Positions 1-10,816 of a stretch of DNA of 64,000 bases are shown piece by piece (positions within the stretch are counted from its first letter, which is position 1; each line of letters starts with the position of its first letter). The position numbers were made by a program, and so were the translations under genes. The notes under the pieces were generated by a model that was not told the origin of the DNA, did no database searches, and saw nothing but the letters and a program-made list of their open reading frames with translations. This stretch comes from Lotus japonicus. Its lineage: Eukaryota; Streptophyta; Magnoliopsida; Fabales; Fabaceae. The stretch is taken from the NCBI RefSeq assembly GCF_012489685.1, contig NC_080046.1, positions 63,875,984-63,939,983 of the forward strand, given 5' to 3'.

Positions 1-152
1 ATGCTTTGATCTCATATATATAGGCAGTGTTCTACCGACATAGACATGTCGGTTTACATTTTTTTATTTTTGGTTGTTTCTAGTTGTTTAAACAACATTC
101 TAGACTAGGTAGCAATCTAGATTTCTCTAGAAAATTGCAGCACTTTCCAACA
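1..152 (-). repeat. Copia LTR (3' LTR by element polarity), truncated by window edge
   Basis: This stretch matches 846-997 almost perfectly: I count 4 mismatches over 152 aligned bases. It is the inner part of a long terminal repeat whose outer end lies left of the window. It contains a 7-bp-stem palindrome (ACCGACA...TGTCGGT). The adjacent bases 153-161 read AAGGAGGAG on the minus strand, a polypurine tract, which fixes the element as minus-strand and this copy as the 3' LTR. The few differences between the two copies suggest a fairly recent insertion. Confidence 0.85.
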
Positions 153-718
153 CTCCTCCTTGATGCAATTTTCTTGTGACTCCAAACATAGCTTGTAGCT
201 CTTCAAATCTTGCTATGGGCAATGTCTCTATGAATATATCTGCTAGCCGATCTTCAGCTTTGCAATAGTTGAGCTTGATCTCTTTAGTTGTCTTTGCTTC
301 CACCGTTGATGGTGCAATTTTAGCTAGCTTCAGTTTTGAACCATTCGTCTTGCCTCCAACCCATTGATGTGAGACTTGTTGTCGGCTATTTCATCACTCT
401 AATCAAATCCAACTAGAGTCATTTTGTTGGACTTGGATTGCCTGGGCGTGTACTCAAGCGGAACCTCAGAGGCCGTCGTCATTGTCAGGCGTGTGCTCCT
501 TCTAGATGAACTTGAGTCTCAGAGGCCCTTAGCTATTTTTTTAGATAATAGATTTCACCAACAATAGAGATGGTGATAGATGAAGATCGAGTGATATTAT
601 ATAGACATAGCTTAAAAAAAGTATAGAGGTGGGTTAAGAGTGCAAGGGTAGTTTTTAAAATAATAGATGAGTAGTATCACTACGCCCAATGTATGACCGA
701 ACGCAGCTCTGATACCAC
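127..718 (-). mobile_element. Deleted Ty1/copia internal region (pol C-terminus and PBS)
   Basis: Read on the minus strand, 127-330 encodes a typical copia Pol tail, with residues such as RLADIF, LPIARFEEL and a C-terminal HQGG, ending at a TAG inside the LTR. Bases 706-717 read TGGTATCAGAGC on the minus strand, the classic primer-binding site complementary to the 3' end of initiator tRNA-Met, next to the 719-997 LTR. Only about 565 bp remain between the LTRs, so gag, integrase and most of the reverse transcriptase are gone. The element is non-autonomous. Confidence 0.85.
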
Positions 719-997
719 TGTTAGAAAATAGAAAATAGAAAATAGATAGAGTTGTGAACTTAGCCGTGTGGCTTTCATACATTATATAGAGCAAGTACAC
801 ATGGTGGTGGAGATGGATTAGTGATTCTCCACACACTCAATTGCAATGCTTTGATCCCATATATATAGGCAGTGTTCTACCGACATAGACATGTCGGTTT
901 ACATTTTTTTACTTTTGGTTGTTTCTAGTTGTTTAAACAACATTCTAGACTAGGTAGCAATCTAGATTTCTCTAGAAAATTGCAGCACTCTCTAACA
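719..997 (-). repeat. Copia LTR (5' LTR by element polarity), complete
   Basis: This 279-bp LTR starts TGTTAG and ends CTAACA, giving canonical TG...CA termini with 6-bp inverted ends. It directly abuts the primer-binding site at 706-717. Its inner 152 bp match 1-152. The target-site duplication cannot be checked because the other end of the element lies outside the window. Confidence 0.85.
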
Positions 998-2114
998 GTA
1001 AGATAATGGGAGAATGAGTGCTCAATTGTATTATATAAGGAAATAAAACTTTCAGGATTGGCAACATAATGGAAAGAAAATCAACTCACAGCACAGGGAT
1101 ATGCCAGAGAGCTTTTGGAGGAAAACAAGGACATATGGCATGAAGAGATGAATGGCATACGTAATTGGCAGAAGAATACTAGAGAAGGAGACTATAAGAG
1201 AAAGGGACCAAGATATAGTCATATACCATCTTTGTGGATGGCTTGCATAAGAGCATGATTCAACCAACACTAGAAGAGATTTTCTCTAACAATGCTGGGA
1301 CAGTTATTGATAGATGTTTGCGTACCATCACTGAGCTCGGAATACATGTGTATAGATGTTTGCGTACCAACACTAGAAGACACAATTTTGTTTTTGTCAA
1401 AATTTTATAGTGCAGATGAGATCGATGTAAGAGAAAGAAAGGTAAAGTTGTTAATGATGAATACATGTGTATGTTCATTTAGAAGTAAATGATAGAATTC
1501 AAAATACATTTTAGCTAGGTTCTACGTCAATTTGTATGTAGCATGCAGCATAGGACATATCATTCTGACATGGCCATGGGGAGCAAACGAAATCTTTCAT
1601 GATCAGAAATAGGCCCAAAATCAGAATATAAAGTAGGCACCTGAGACTTATTTAATTAGGAAACTTAAATTAAATAAAACAGTGCTTTGCTTTGAATGAT
1701 AGGAGAGAGAAAGAGTATAGCGAGAGAGAAGGTTTCCTTTCTACTCTAACTAGTATTCTTAAGGTCCTTTTAGTTTTTACCCAGTAAAGTAAATTATTCT
1801 CCAAAGCCAACAATTTCTCAATCGACAACTGGAAATTTAGGGTTTGTATATCTACTTCTAGGGTTTTGTATACCCCTCTAACAATTTAATTTCTTACTCT
1901 CTAAAGAGTCATAGAAATTCAGGCTTCAAATTTCCAAATTATATTAAGACTATAGATATAGAGATGGATATGTGTGACCTTGTTAATATATAACTTTATT
2001 AATCAATTAGTTTCATTTTAATTAAATTCAAGCAAAACATAGAGAACAACTTATAATTTGAAAGAAATTTAAGTCATATACATAATTATATGAAAAACTT
2101 ACCATTTATCCATC
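998..2114. other. Intergenic, no recognisable gene
   Basis: AT-rich sequence downstream of the ALOG gene. A short motif (TAGATGTTTGCGTACCA) occurs twice, near 1312 and 1355. The last few hundred bases before 2114 probably include the ALOG 3' UTR. I see no supported coding sequence. Confidence 0.5.
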
Positions 2115-2651
2115 TCAAGAAGCCAATTGCTTGAAGGACTTTGAGGGTTGAACTTGATCATGACTCCCCGTTATTAGGCTCCTCTTCTTCTTCTTTTTCT
2201 TTGTGTATGGGATCCCTCTAGCCTTTGCCTGACCCTCCTTGACTTCACGCAAGTACACACGAATAGCTCCGCTTCCAAAGGGATTAGTCTCCGGTGAGCC
2301 GCCGTGCTCTTCATAGGCGGCTCTAAGCCTTCCGATGAGCGCGTCAAGGCTCCCCCAAGCCTGCCTGAGAGGGCAGGTGCAGGGCGCCGGCGGGTCAGGT
2401 TGGCCGAAGAAGATGCAGCCGTGCAAGTGGACCTTGGTCTTCCCGAACTGGTCGAGGTACCGAAGGAAGTCCAGCACGTGGTTGAAGTTGCACTGAGACA
2501 CTGAAATTGGCGGTGTCAGGTTCTTCAAGTACTGGCCAAAGGTGTTCCAGTCTCGCCGTTTTTGTGATTCATAGCGGCTCAAAGGAGCCGCAGATGGTCG
2601 TGAAGACGACGATGAAGCTTGAGTGGAATCGTTTTGCATTTCAGCAGACAT
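2115..2651 (-). CDS. ALOG-domain (LSH family) nuclear protein
   Basis: Intronless gene for a 178-residue protein of the plant ALOG/LIGHT-DEPENDENT SHORT HYPOCOTYLS family, putative DNA-binding transcriptional regulators of organ boundaries and meristem maturation. The ALOG domain covers about residues 25-150, starting [14 protein letters not shown]. It includes the zinc-ribbon insert with H75, C79, C91 and C93, the [19 protein letters not shown] helix, and the tail [19 protein letters not shown] basic cluster, KKKKKKR at 151-157, is the expected nuclear localisation signal. The N-terminus is serine-rich and variable, as is usual. Length and start fit the family; the ATG at 2651-2649 is the first in frame before the domain. 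Which LSH orthologue it is cannot be settled here. The coding region is much more GC-rich than its surroundings. Confidence 0.93.
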   Translation of the reverse strand: MSAEMQNDSTQASSSSSRPSAAPLSRYESQKRRDWNTFGQYLKNLTPPISVSQCNFNHVLDFLRYLDQFGKTKVHLHGCIFFGQPDPPAPCTCPLRQAWGSLDALIGRLRAAYEEHGGSPETNPFGSGAIRVYLREVKEGQAKARGIPYTKKKKKKRSLITGSHDQVQPSKSFKQLAS

Positions 2652-3970
2652 GGTGGACTGGATGGTGTGAGGGTGTGGAATTTATGAGGTAAATGGCTGG
2701 AAATAGCAGGTGATCGATGAAAGAGTGAATAATATTGTGTTAGTGGTGCAGTGGAGAAAGATCATGAAAATCACATCTTAATTTGGGGTCTTTTGAAAGG
2801 ACATGTCATGGGCCCTATATGCAGGTGTTTTTGTTCCCCCTTTTCCCCCTTCTCTTCTATTTGTACGTACGTATTTCAATTGAATTGTGCTATGGTTTAT
2901 TCACATTTTATTTTAGCTCTCATTTCATTTTTCTTTATCTTTCTTTCTTCATTTTTTATGACATTGATTATATATCATGTTATTCATTTTTCTCAAATAT
3001 TGCATTCCACCCCATTTTTTTGTTATCTGCTTGAGAAAAGTGGCAATTAGACTATTGATTCATTCATATTTTACTTTTTTTTTTCTTATTTCATTTCTAT
3101 TAATTTACTATTTATATTTATTTCTTCTATTTATATCACATCATTTATTATTATCTCTAATTTTTCTTTTGTTTTTACCATATCTCACAAGATTTAGATC
3201 TAAATCTATTTAGTGTTTAGTGTGTAAGCGAAACATTATTCTTAGAATTAGGCTGTCTCATCGTCCGTGACTTTGCTTATAGTCCAAGTCTGACTTGATG
3301 TACAATATATATATTCCAATATCAACTTAATCCATAATGATCAAATTTTGTGATCCTCATGGAGAATAATTGTTAATTTTTTTAGCATGACTCTTGTAGA
3401 TTTTGTTTTTTCCTAATTTCCTAACTATATATATTAAATGTTATGGGGAAGTATTTGATTGGACGAGTCTGACCAAATCACTCAGGTTCAAATTTAGAGA
3501 GGTGGAGAACGTTGAAGATACAATGGTTCTTGGTGCTCCGCTATTGCTCATCTATCATCTCGATGCACCATCGGTGAAATCTGCTTTGACACTCAAGTTA
3601 GAACGTGGGTGAGAAGTGAGAGAGATGACATGAAGTGTGTGTGTCTGGTATACTTACTCTTCTTTTTTTTATAAGGTTCAGCTTGCATGGTACAAGGATT
3701 GAGTTGGCGGGAAATTCGGGAGCCCGTTAAATTGTTGATACATGGAACTTGGTGTCGGTGAGCCAACGGTGCGTAGGGGCTTTGCGCGTGAGGACCTCCC
3801 GGAGCAGTGCGCATCTTCTCCTTAGACAGAGTGTCGTTGACCTTGGGAGAAAAGAGTGTCTCAATGCTAAAAGTGTTAAAATATATAAATGGGTACCAGT
3901 CGGCGGTGAGATGGACATATAATTGTGGTGGTCGGGTGGTTAGTGGCTAACCATGGACCTAGATAACTAT
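2652..3970. other. ALOG upstream region and intergenic DNA
   Basis: Contains the putative ALOG promoter. A pyrimidine-rich, AT-rich stretch at about 2850-3230 resembles the body of the Mutator-like MITE at 3980-4165, but no clean ends were found. From about 3880, short direct repeats containing ACCTAGATAACTATGTTT begin (see 3880-4440). No gene is supported. Confidence 0.45.
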
Positions 3971-4440
3971 GTTTGGTAAGAGTAATGATATATACACACC
4001 TCATTTTTAAAACACTTCATTTCCACCTCCTTTTGTTTCTATCTCTCTCCTCTTACCATCTATCACATCTCATACTTTCTCTCCCTTACTTTTTCTTTTC
4101 TTCCTATCTCTCTCATCATTCCACCTCACACACCTCAAAAGAGAGGTGTGTGAGTAACATTACTCGTTTGGTAAGGATCTCTTATGGTGGATGGATGACT
4201 GAAGAATGACCACATGCCTCATATAACCGTCTAGTTGGGTATACTCAATGGTCGTTATGTGGTGGTCGGATAACTAGTGACTATAACTATGCACCTAGAT
4301 AACTATGTTTGTTCGGGTTTGTCATGCGGTGAGCGGTGATTGACCATGCACTTATATAAAATGTCTTGCCGCGCATACTCGGCTATCGTCATGTGGTAGT
4401 TGGATATCCAATGACTGGTCTTGCACCTGAATAACTATAT
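3880..4440. repeat. Degenerate direct repeats split by a MITE
   Basis: The phrase ACCTAGATAACTATGTTT recurs at about 3957-3976 and 4292-4310, with a weaker copy (ACCTGAATAACTATATT) at about 4422. Each lies in a similar context that includes GTGGT and a GGATAACTAGTGAC-like string. The MITE at 3980-4165 is inserted right at the end of the first unit. The nature of the repeat is unknown. Confidence 0.5.
3980..4165. mobile_element. Mutator-like MITE with perfect 9-bp TSD
   Basis: A 186-bp element with imperfect terminal inverted repeats, beginning GAGTAATGATA and ending CATTACTC. It is flanked by an exact 9-bp target duplication GTTTGGTAA at 3971-3979 and 4166-4174. Nine-bp duplications are the hallmark of Mutator-like transposons. 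The interior is pyrimidine-rich and non-coding. Related copies are at 7311-7491, 28426-28601 and probably 49116-49310. Confidence 0.85.
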
Positions 4441-4660
4441 TCGAGGCCATACTCGACAATTGACAACTGATCAATAGTTGAGAAGTAATAGGTTCCGGTC
4501 GCTTTTTTTTTGGGTTGAACCAATATGTATATGCTAGGATTGTCATGTTAGAGCTAAGTATTACCACTATGTGGGAAAATGATCTCTACCACGTATTTAA
4601 AGTAGTTGCATCAACAAGGATTCGAACACGGGGCCTTGTTGTTCCATTTCTTTTTTGTCT
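4175..4660. other. Intergenic, nothing recognised
   Basis: Repeat remnants described under 3880-4440, then unremarkable sequence up to the next Mutator-like element. No coding signal. Confidence 0.4.
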
Positions 4661-4669
4661 TTAATTAAC

Positions 4670-5766
4670 GAGTAAAATACACTCCCCTCCCTTCAGGTTT
4701 GCCAAAATGACACTCAGTCTCATTCTTAACCAAAATCTACACTCCACCCCACTCAATCTAACAAGTTAACTACATGTTAAAAGATGCTAACAGAATATTC
4801 TCTTTAATTCCAAACTAATAAATTTAAATATTTAAATAATAATAAAATTAAAAAATTCCGTTTATTACTTTTTATTTCAAGAAGTTTAAGATATTTACAA
4901 TTAAATATTTTCACAATGTTGTATAGGAATATCAATAACATTTAAGTTTACAAATATAAATTTAGACTAAACAAATACTTCTATTTTTCTTTTAACTTAT
5001 TTTCATGATTAATTGTACTAACAAAATTTCATGATTAATTAGATGATATTTATTCCACTGAAAAGCCCAAAAACAAATTTATGATTGTTCTAGTCACCTT
5101 CTCAATTAGTATATTATTAGCTTCATAGATTGGTTGCACTTGCAACATGCAATATTATCTTAGCAAATAAAATGCGAAATGCAACAAATAACAGATGATT
5201 ATTACGTGAGGTGCTTGGTCTACTAGAATAACTGAATGAGGTATAGTTTCATATCTCAAAAAAATGGATTTAAATTCTTAGTAATCTCAATCACATGATG
5301 TTGTATGTCCTCCAATGATAGCTCAAGTGGTAAGAGCTTGGGGATATATGAGTTGGGTATGGGCAGTTGCAATTTATCTTTTCAATCTACAAATATAAAA
5401 TTAAAATATAATTCATATATCTTGAAATTATATAATCCAAGATGAATTTTATGAAGAAAAAAATCATATAATATCATAAATTATATTGTGAGAATATTTG
5501 TAGCTTTCGTCAAAATATAATACAGTAAATAGTTTAAAATAGATTATTATAAAAATATTAATCGTAAATTTCTTAAACTTTTTTAAATAAAAATAATAAT
5601 AATTTTTTTTTTATTAATTAGTTTGGAATTAAAGAGAATATTCCGTGAGCATCTTTTAAGATGTAGTTAACTTGGTAGAGTAGGTGGGGTGGAGTGTAGA
5701 TTTTAATTAAGAATGAGGCTGAGTGTCATATTGGCAAACCTCAAGGGAGGGGAGTGTATTTTACTC
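4670..5766. mobile_element. Non-autonomous Mutator-like element with about 190-bp TIRs
   Basis: A 1,097-bp element. The left end (4670-4860) is repeated in inverted orientation at about 5575-5766; termini read GAGTAAAATACACTCC and its complement. An exact 9-bp target duplication TTAATTAAC lies at 4661-4669 and 5767-5775. The interior is very AT-rich and has no transposase. One internal patch near 5325-5345 resembles a tRNA-derived A box, but no B box accompanies it. Confidence 0.9.
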
Positions 5767-5775
5767 TTAATTAAC

Positions 5776-7301
5776 ATGCATAAGATCATTCAAAAAACTG
5801 TGACCGTTTGCCCCAACTAATGAGTGTATGGGAACCTATGAAACTAGTACTCCTTTAAAATTATTAATCATGAACATTGTTCCAAAGAAAAAAGAAAACA
5901 TTGTGAGTATTAGTTTTCCGTCTTTTAGGCACTTTCTAAAGTTTCAATGTATGAGTATATTAAAATGTGTGAAGCGAAAGGAATACCTTTGAGTCTTGTT
6001 CGCGAATTTTCAGCTCTATATTTCAGGTTTGAGAGTACAATGCCTATGCATGAAATGACTCGTCGTATTCTCATACCTGAGATTGTCATTCAAGCAACCT
6101 TTTGATACAAAAGTGATATAAATTACAATTCCCTTGGCGCTGAAAGGTTATAATCTGTGCTGCAAAGCATTCAAAAGATGGAGGAATCAATTTAGCACTT
6201 TAAATCTCTGATTATACAATTGAAGATAACAGATACAAAGTGATTTGAAACATATATAGTTAACTCATTGAAATCAAAAACAGAAAATTTCCATTTAAGA
6301 CAAAAAGAAACACTTTCAGATTGAAGGTGGGGAAAAGAAAATCCAACTACATGTGTATATATTTTCATGTAAAAGAGTAAAGGGGGTACGAGACACACTG
6401 AAAAGATATAAGAGAGTATCTTTGTGTGTGGTCCATTCTCGTACTGGCTGCTGATTTAATTTGGCCTTTTATATGATGAGCTTATTTGCATCCATAGAAT
6501 AAAAGTACTTTGCAATGAATAAAGGAAACCAAAATTGGAAAAGTTTTTTCTGCAAAATGAGTTTGAATTTGGAATTCCTGAATTTAAAACCAACAACCTC
6601 TGTTTACCAATTACAAGTTTTAAATTATTACGAGATGTGATGGGATAGCCACATTATCTCATGCATATCCTGCAATAAGAATTATAAGAACTATCTCATC
6701 CGGAACAATTATTATGTAAACCATACCATTTGATCAAAAGTTGCAAATACATCGATCAATGTTTCATTCAGTAAAGGCTACACTAACATTTCAAGTGCAT
6801 ATGTCATGTAAATTCCATTCCAATATGCATTCATAGAAGGATGAAGCCAGATGATAGTCAAGATGTGCTTGAAAGCAATGTAAACCAATATTAATTGGAA
6901 ACTAACTTTAATCATCTATCTTTAGATGATCTGGCCGATCAGCTATATATGCTACTTTGAATAATATATTTAACAGCAATTTAATTAGTAATTAGTGATA
7001 ATTGTCTAGTCATTCAAATGGAAAAAGCAAGGTTTGCTTATGCGAGATGCACTGAATGTAATATATCAGCTGCTTTTTCATTTGAAAATCTTAAAAACAT
7101 GGTTGACGCTGTTGATATTTAACCCTCAATCTCTATCAAAAGAGAAAGAGTAGCATAAACACGTGAACTGGCCCCCACTCTGTTCTCATTTGTCTCTCAT
7201 TAATCGCTGAACTTTCAGGCGTAGTAGGACCCCTAGCTATATGCTAGAGTACTCTTATATTCCTCCCTGTAAGATGGCAACTTTCCAATAACAATAATTC
7301 T
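5776..7301. other. Intergenic, with one coding-like fragment
   Basis: Mostly AT-rich sequence with no gene. A 58-codon open stretch at 5929-6105 is described separately. No repeat ends were found in the remainder. Confidence 0.4.
5929..6105 (+). pseudogene. Unidentified exon-like coding fragment
   Basis: A 58-codon open frame follows a good-looking splice acceptor (pyrimidines then TTAG at 5925-5928) and ends at TGA 6103-6105. Its composition looks protein-like, for example KGIPLSLVREFSALYFRFE, and it is better balanced than the surrounding AT-rich DNA. No upstream exons were found. I do not recognise the family. It may be a gene relic or a chance frame. Confidence 0.25.
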
Positions 7302-7310
7302 CTTTGTTGA

Positions 7311-7491
7311 AGCAATAATAATATATAATTATATACACCTCATTATCTAAACACTTCATTTCAACATATTTTTATTTTTATCCCTCTCCTTTTATAATTT
7401 ATCATATCTCATACTTTCTCTCTCTTACTTTTTCTTTTCTTCTTATTTCTCTTTTTATTCCACATATTTCCACGTTTAAGTTACATTATTC
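7311..7491. mobile_element. Mutator-like MITE, near-perfect 9-bp TSD
   Basis: A 181-bp element related to 3980-4165, sharing the pyrimidine-rich body (CATACTTTCTCTC, TTCTTATTTCTC) and the ACACCTCATT motif near the left end. Flanks CTTTGTTGA (7302-7310) and ATTTGTTGA (7492-7500) match at 8 of 9 positions, as expected for an aged target duplication. Confidence 0.7.
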
Positions 7492-7500
7492 ATTTGTTGA

Positions 7501-9154
7501 TATTCTAATTCATAGAATTCTTATGATGTTAATTTTAGAGAATTGTAATTAAACGAAATATCATAAGGAGTTAAGGACAACTCCAAGGTATTGAAATTTT
7601 AATTTCTTAGATAAATGGTTGAGAAGTCTCATATTTTTTATTAAAAAAAATATGATTAAAATAGTTTTAATACATGATAGGACAATCCTCATATCAAAGC
7701 CATCTTTTGGGTAGAGTTAATGCCTAATTGAAATTCTAAATTGATGAAATCCATTAACGGATAGGGGCAAAAAAGGAACAAGATTGAGGTCGAGGTGTAA
7801 AATTTCAACTTCTGTCTTGTATATTCTCTCTATTTTTCATGTCTAAGTTGAGTAGGAAAACAAAAAGCTCATTTGACTGAATTCCACTGATTATTGTCAA
7901 TAACTATCTGCATTGTATTGCACTATGATTCATTTACAACCTATTTTTATATTTATTTCTCTCTTCTTATTCAATTATATCAACCATTACATTTCTTATT
8001 CTCTCTATTTTCTCCTTATCTCCCTCTTCTTTCCACTTCATTTCTCTGCTCTCTTTTTTTGTCAACATTTCTCTGCGTTAATGGAGGTGCGAATGAAACT
8101 TTATTCACCTGCGTAGAAGAAAGTTCTAAAAACGAGAAAATATAAAAGAACAAAGCTCTTTTTTTTTGTCGAAACAAAGCTGGTTCTGAAAAATCAGAAA
8201 AGTCTATATGAAATGGGCCCACTTCAAATGAACCAGGAAGAAAGGGAGTCGAATACCTGGTCCAATCCAGTTATATTTTTGGGCTAGACACTTCAACTAC
8301 GCCTTTCAGGCCCAGGAGAACCCATCAGAAACCCAACTGGCTTAATGACTTAGTTTTCCAATTTGTATGTGTTTAGAGCAGTTTAATGGGCGTAGGATGG
8401 GCCTAGTGCCTCTTTATTGTATGTGGCTTTGTGTCTTATATCAATACAAATCCATTGAACAAAAAAAAAAGTTTATTCATATTTAGTTTAATTGCGGAAT
8501 TTCCTTCTTCTATAATATTTTATGGGTGAAGATCATGCCACTTGCTGGTCCAGGAAGAAAATATTATCAATAAAATGTGCTGAAGTCAGTTGAAAATGAT
8601 ATCCAAAAAATGAGCCTGCTCACCTTCTCTTATTTTGCTTATAGATTTGAATTTTCTTTGCCTGAAGTCCTTAATTTTGAATTGAAGGATAACTTCATCC
8701 TACCAAACACTTGTAATATGAAAATTTAATGTCCCTGTCTATTTGTTCATCTGGTTAGTTTCGACCTTGGAGAAATTGTTAACTTAAAAAATGTTTGTTC
8801 AGTGTTAAGGAAATTAGATTCTTATAAGAATGGATGAAAACATAAAGCTTAAAACCTATAAAGACATTTGTTATGTGAGATATATAACCGTTTCTCAAAC
8901 AAATATGATATTTATAAGAAAATTAAGGTGGGAAATGGAATAGATTATTTTAATTGTGTAATTTTTTTCAATTTGAAGATGATGGGTCGCCATTCTCACT
9001 GATCTCTCACACATTAGTTGTCGGTAACTATAGTACATACTAGCTAGTAGTTAACACATGTGAGATTAATAATTATCTTTTCTGATGACCTTGTTGAGAC
9101 GCTGTCAACTTGTCGTTGGATGAATAATATTATAAGAGGTCGCAAAAATTGAGT
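7501..9154. other. Intergenic with transposon debris
   Basis: At about 7890-8120 a pyrimidine-rich stretch resembles the MITE family at 3980, without clear ends. Around 8200-8470 a more GC-balanced segment ends in a poly-A run at 8461-8470 after a CAATACAAATCC-type signal, suggesting a retroposed 3' tail. No intact gene is visible. Confidence 0.4.
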
Positions 9155-9163
9155 ATGATAAAG

Positions 9164-9346
9164 GAGAAAAATGATGATGCACCGACGGTGTAAAGTTTTT
9201 TTACACCGTCAACCAATCAGATTTTAAGGATGTGACACGTTAATTAATGAAATTAAATAAAAAGAAAGATTTTCTCACATCCTTAAAATCTGATTGGTTG
9301 ACGGTGTAAAAAAACTTTACACCGTCAGTGCATAGAAATTAAACTC
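9164..9346. mobile_element. Mutator-like foldback MITE, copy A, perfect 9-bp TSD
   Basis: A 183-bp palindromic element. Both arms contain GACGGTGTAAAG, TTTACACCGTCAACC and AATCAGATTTTAAGG in inverted orientation, around a short AT-rich centre. Ends are GAGAAAAATGATG and AAATTAAACTC. The exact 9-bp duplication ATGATAAAG flanks it (9155-9163, 9347-9355). A second copy of the same length is at 48922-49104. Each arm also contains a nested small hairpin (GGTGTAAA/TTTACACC). Confidence 0.9.
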
Positions 9347-9489
9347 ATGATAAAGATCCTAAAATAATCAAATACAATGAAGCACCGAAGATAATAAAAA
9401 TGCAATGCCCTCGATATTCTCCAACAAACATGTGCCATAATCAACTGTATTGTTAGATATGGATGTTATTTAATTTCTTGCCAATGTAC

Positions 9490-10283
9490 GACCATATACA
9501 ATGGTTCAACAAAAAATGTTTTATTTACCCCTTTTCTACCCCATTTTTTCTCTTCCTAACACTCCACATCATCTTCTCTCTCCAATTCAACAAACTCTCA
9601 ACAATTACCCACTCCAATGGTTTTACTTAACTCTCAACACCCTACCCCACCACTCACCACTCACCCTACCCCACCACTTTTTTATTTCACATTTTTATTT
9701 AATTTTATATTTTTGTTTTTATAATTACATAAAATTACAATTATCGATTTAAATTAAATTAAAACAATAAACACTTAACAATTTTTTTTTTAAATATAGA
9801 CTATAATTTTGGGTGTTGAAACGGTGATTGTTGGGATCCATTTCAATACAAATGTTAATAGATAGATAAATAAGATGGTGAGAGAGATAATAAGATAATG
9901 AAAAAACTTGGTTTTTTTTTGTGTCCAAATCAAACGAATCAAGTCTCTATTTATAGAGAAAAAAAAATCATGAATTTTGGTAAAAAAAATTTTTCCATAA
10001 ATTTTTTTTTTTGATGAAATAATTGAGTTCAAAAGATAAGGGAAAACGAAATCCGGAGAAACGAATCAGAGGCAGACACGTGGCAGGGGAGGAGAAAAAG
10101 TCGTTTCTCTCTCCTAAGACAAGGCGCGTCACGTGGCATCCTTCTCTCCTCTCAACTTTGTTGAATTCCTTCAACATTTCAGTCATTCCTCTCTCCTCTC
10201 AACAATCCTCAACAACAATTATACCTATTCAACAATCCTCAACACTCCTCAACATCAATTAATCACTACCATTGTATATGGTC
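9490..10283. mobile_element. TIR element, 16-bp ends, possible 3-bp TSD
   Basis: Exact 16-bp inverted termini GACCATATACAATGGT at 9490-9505 and 10268-10283 bound a 794-bp AT-rich, non-coding segment rich in CAACA/CTCAAC motifs at both ends. The flanking trinucleotide TAC occurs on both sides. A 3-bp duplication suggests a PIF/Harbinger or CACTA-class relationship, but the termini match neither consensus that I know. No transposase is present. Confidence 0.65.
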
Positions 10284-10816
10284 TACTAAAAAGATATCGA
10301 TGTTATTAGTAGGTTTGCCTAGTTATCGTAATGAACAACCGAGAAACATGAAATTATTAGAAAAGAAATTCATGGATGAGTTGCGAATGTTGGATATCAA
10401 CATAAGGAACCTTCTCACACAGGGCCACGAAGAATTAATTAATTGGAATATCAGAAGAGTGAGTTTCCCACGAACAAACCTAAAAGGTAAAATAAAACCA
10501 TCCTACAACGTATTTATACTACCTCCGTTTTTTATTAACGGTCTACTTTAAAAAAAAAATTTGTTTATATATATATAACTCGTGCGCTGCATGGAATTTT
10601 ATGTTAGAATTTTATAATAAATAAGTTAGTTTTCATATATATGTAATTTTAAAATTATAAATAAGTCAATCGTGTAATAATATATGAAGAGAAAAATAGA
10701 ATAAATAAGTGAAATTGCGTTGTATACATCAAATATTTTTTAAAACTTCCTTAAACACTACATTTACAGTACTGGTTTGTTGTTTGCCCGACTCATCCAG
10801 TATACAAAGTTTAAGA
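10284..10816. other. Flanking DNA and candidate Helitron 3' hairpin
   Basis: On the minus strand 10577-10592 can fold as CCATGC-AGC-GCACGAG, resembling the GC-rich hairpin near plant Helitron 3' ends. It lies about 230 bp beyond the Helitron helicase relic at 10817, with the correct polarity. A clear CTRR terminus was not found, so the boundary is unproven. An 83-codon open frame at 10300-10551 has no recognisable domain. Confidence 0.35.

Noticed and set aside
2304..2692. Plus-strand open frames over the ALOG gene
   Set aside because: Antisense shadows of the GC-rich ALOG coding region.
5320..5350. tRNA A-box-like sequence (AGCTCAAGTGGTAAGAG)
   Set aside because: No cloverleaf, no matching B box at the proper distance; inside a Mutator-like element. 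Probably a repeat remnant.
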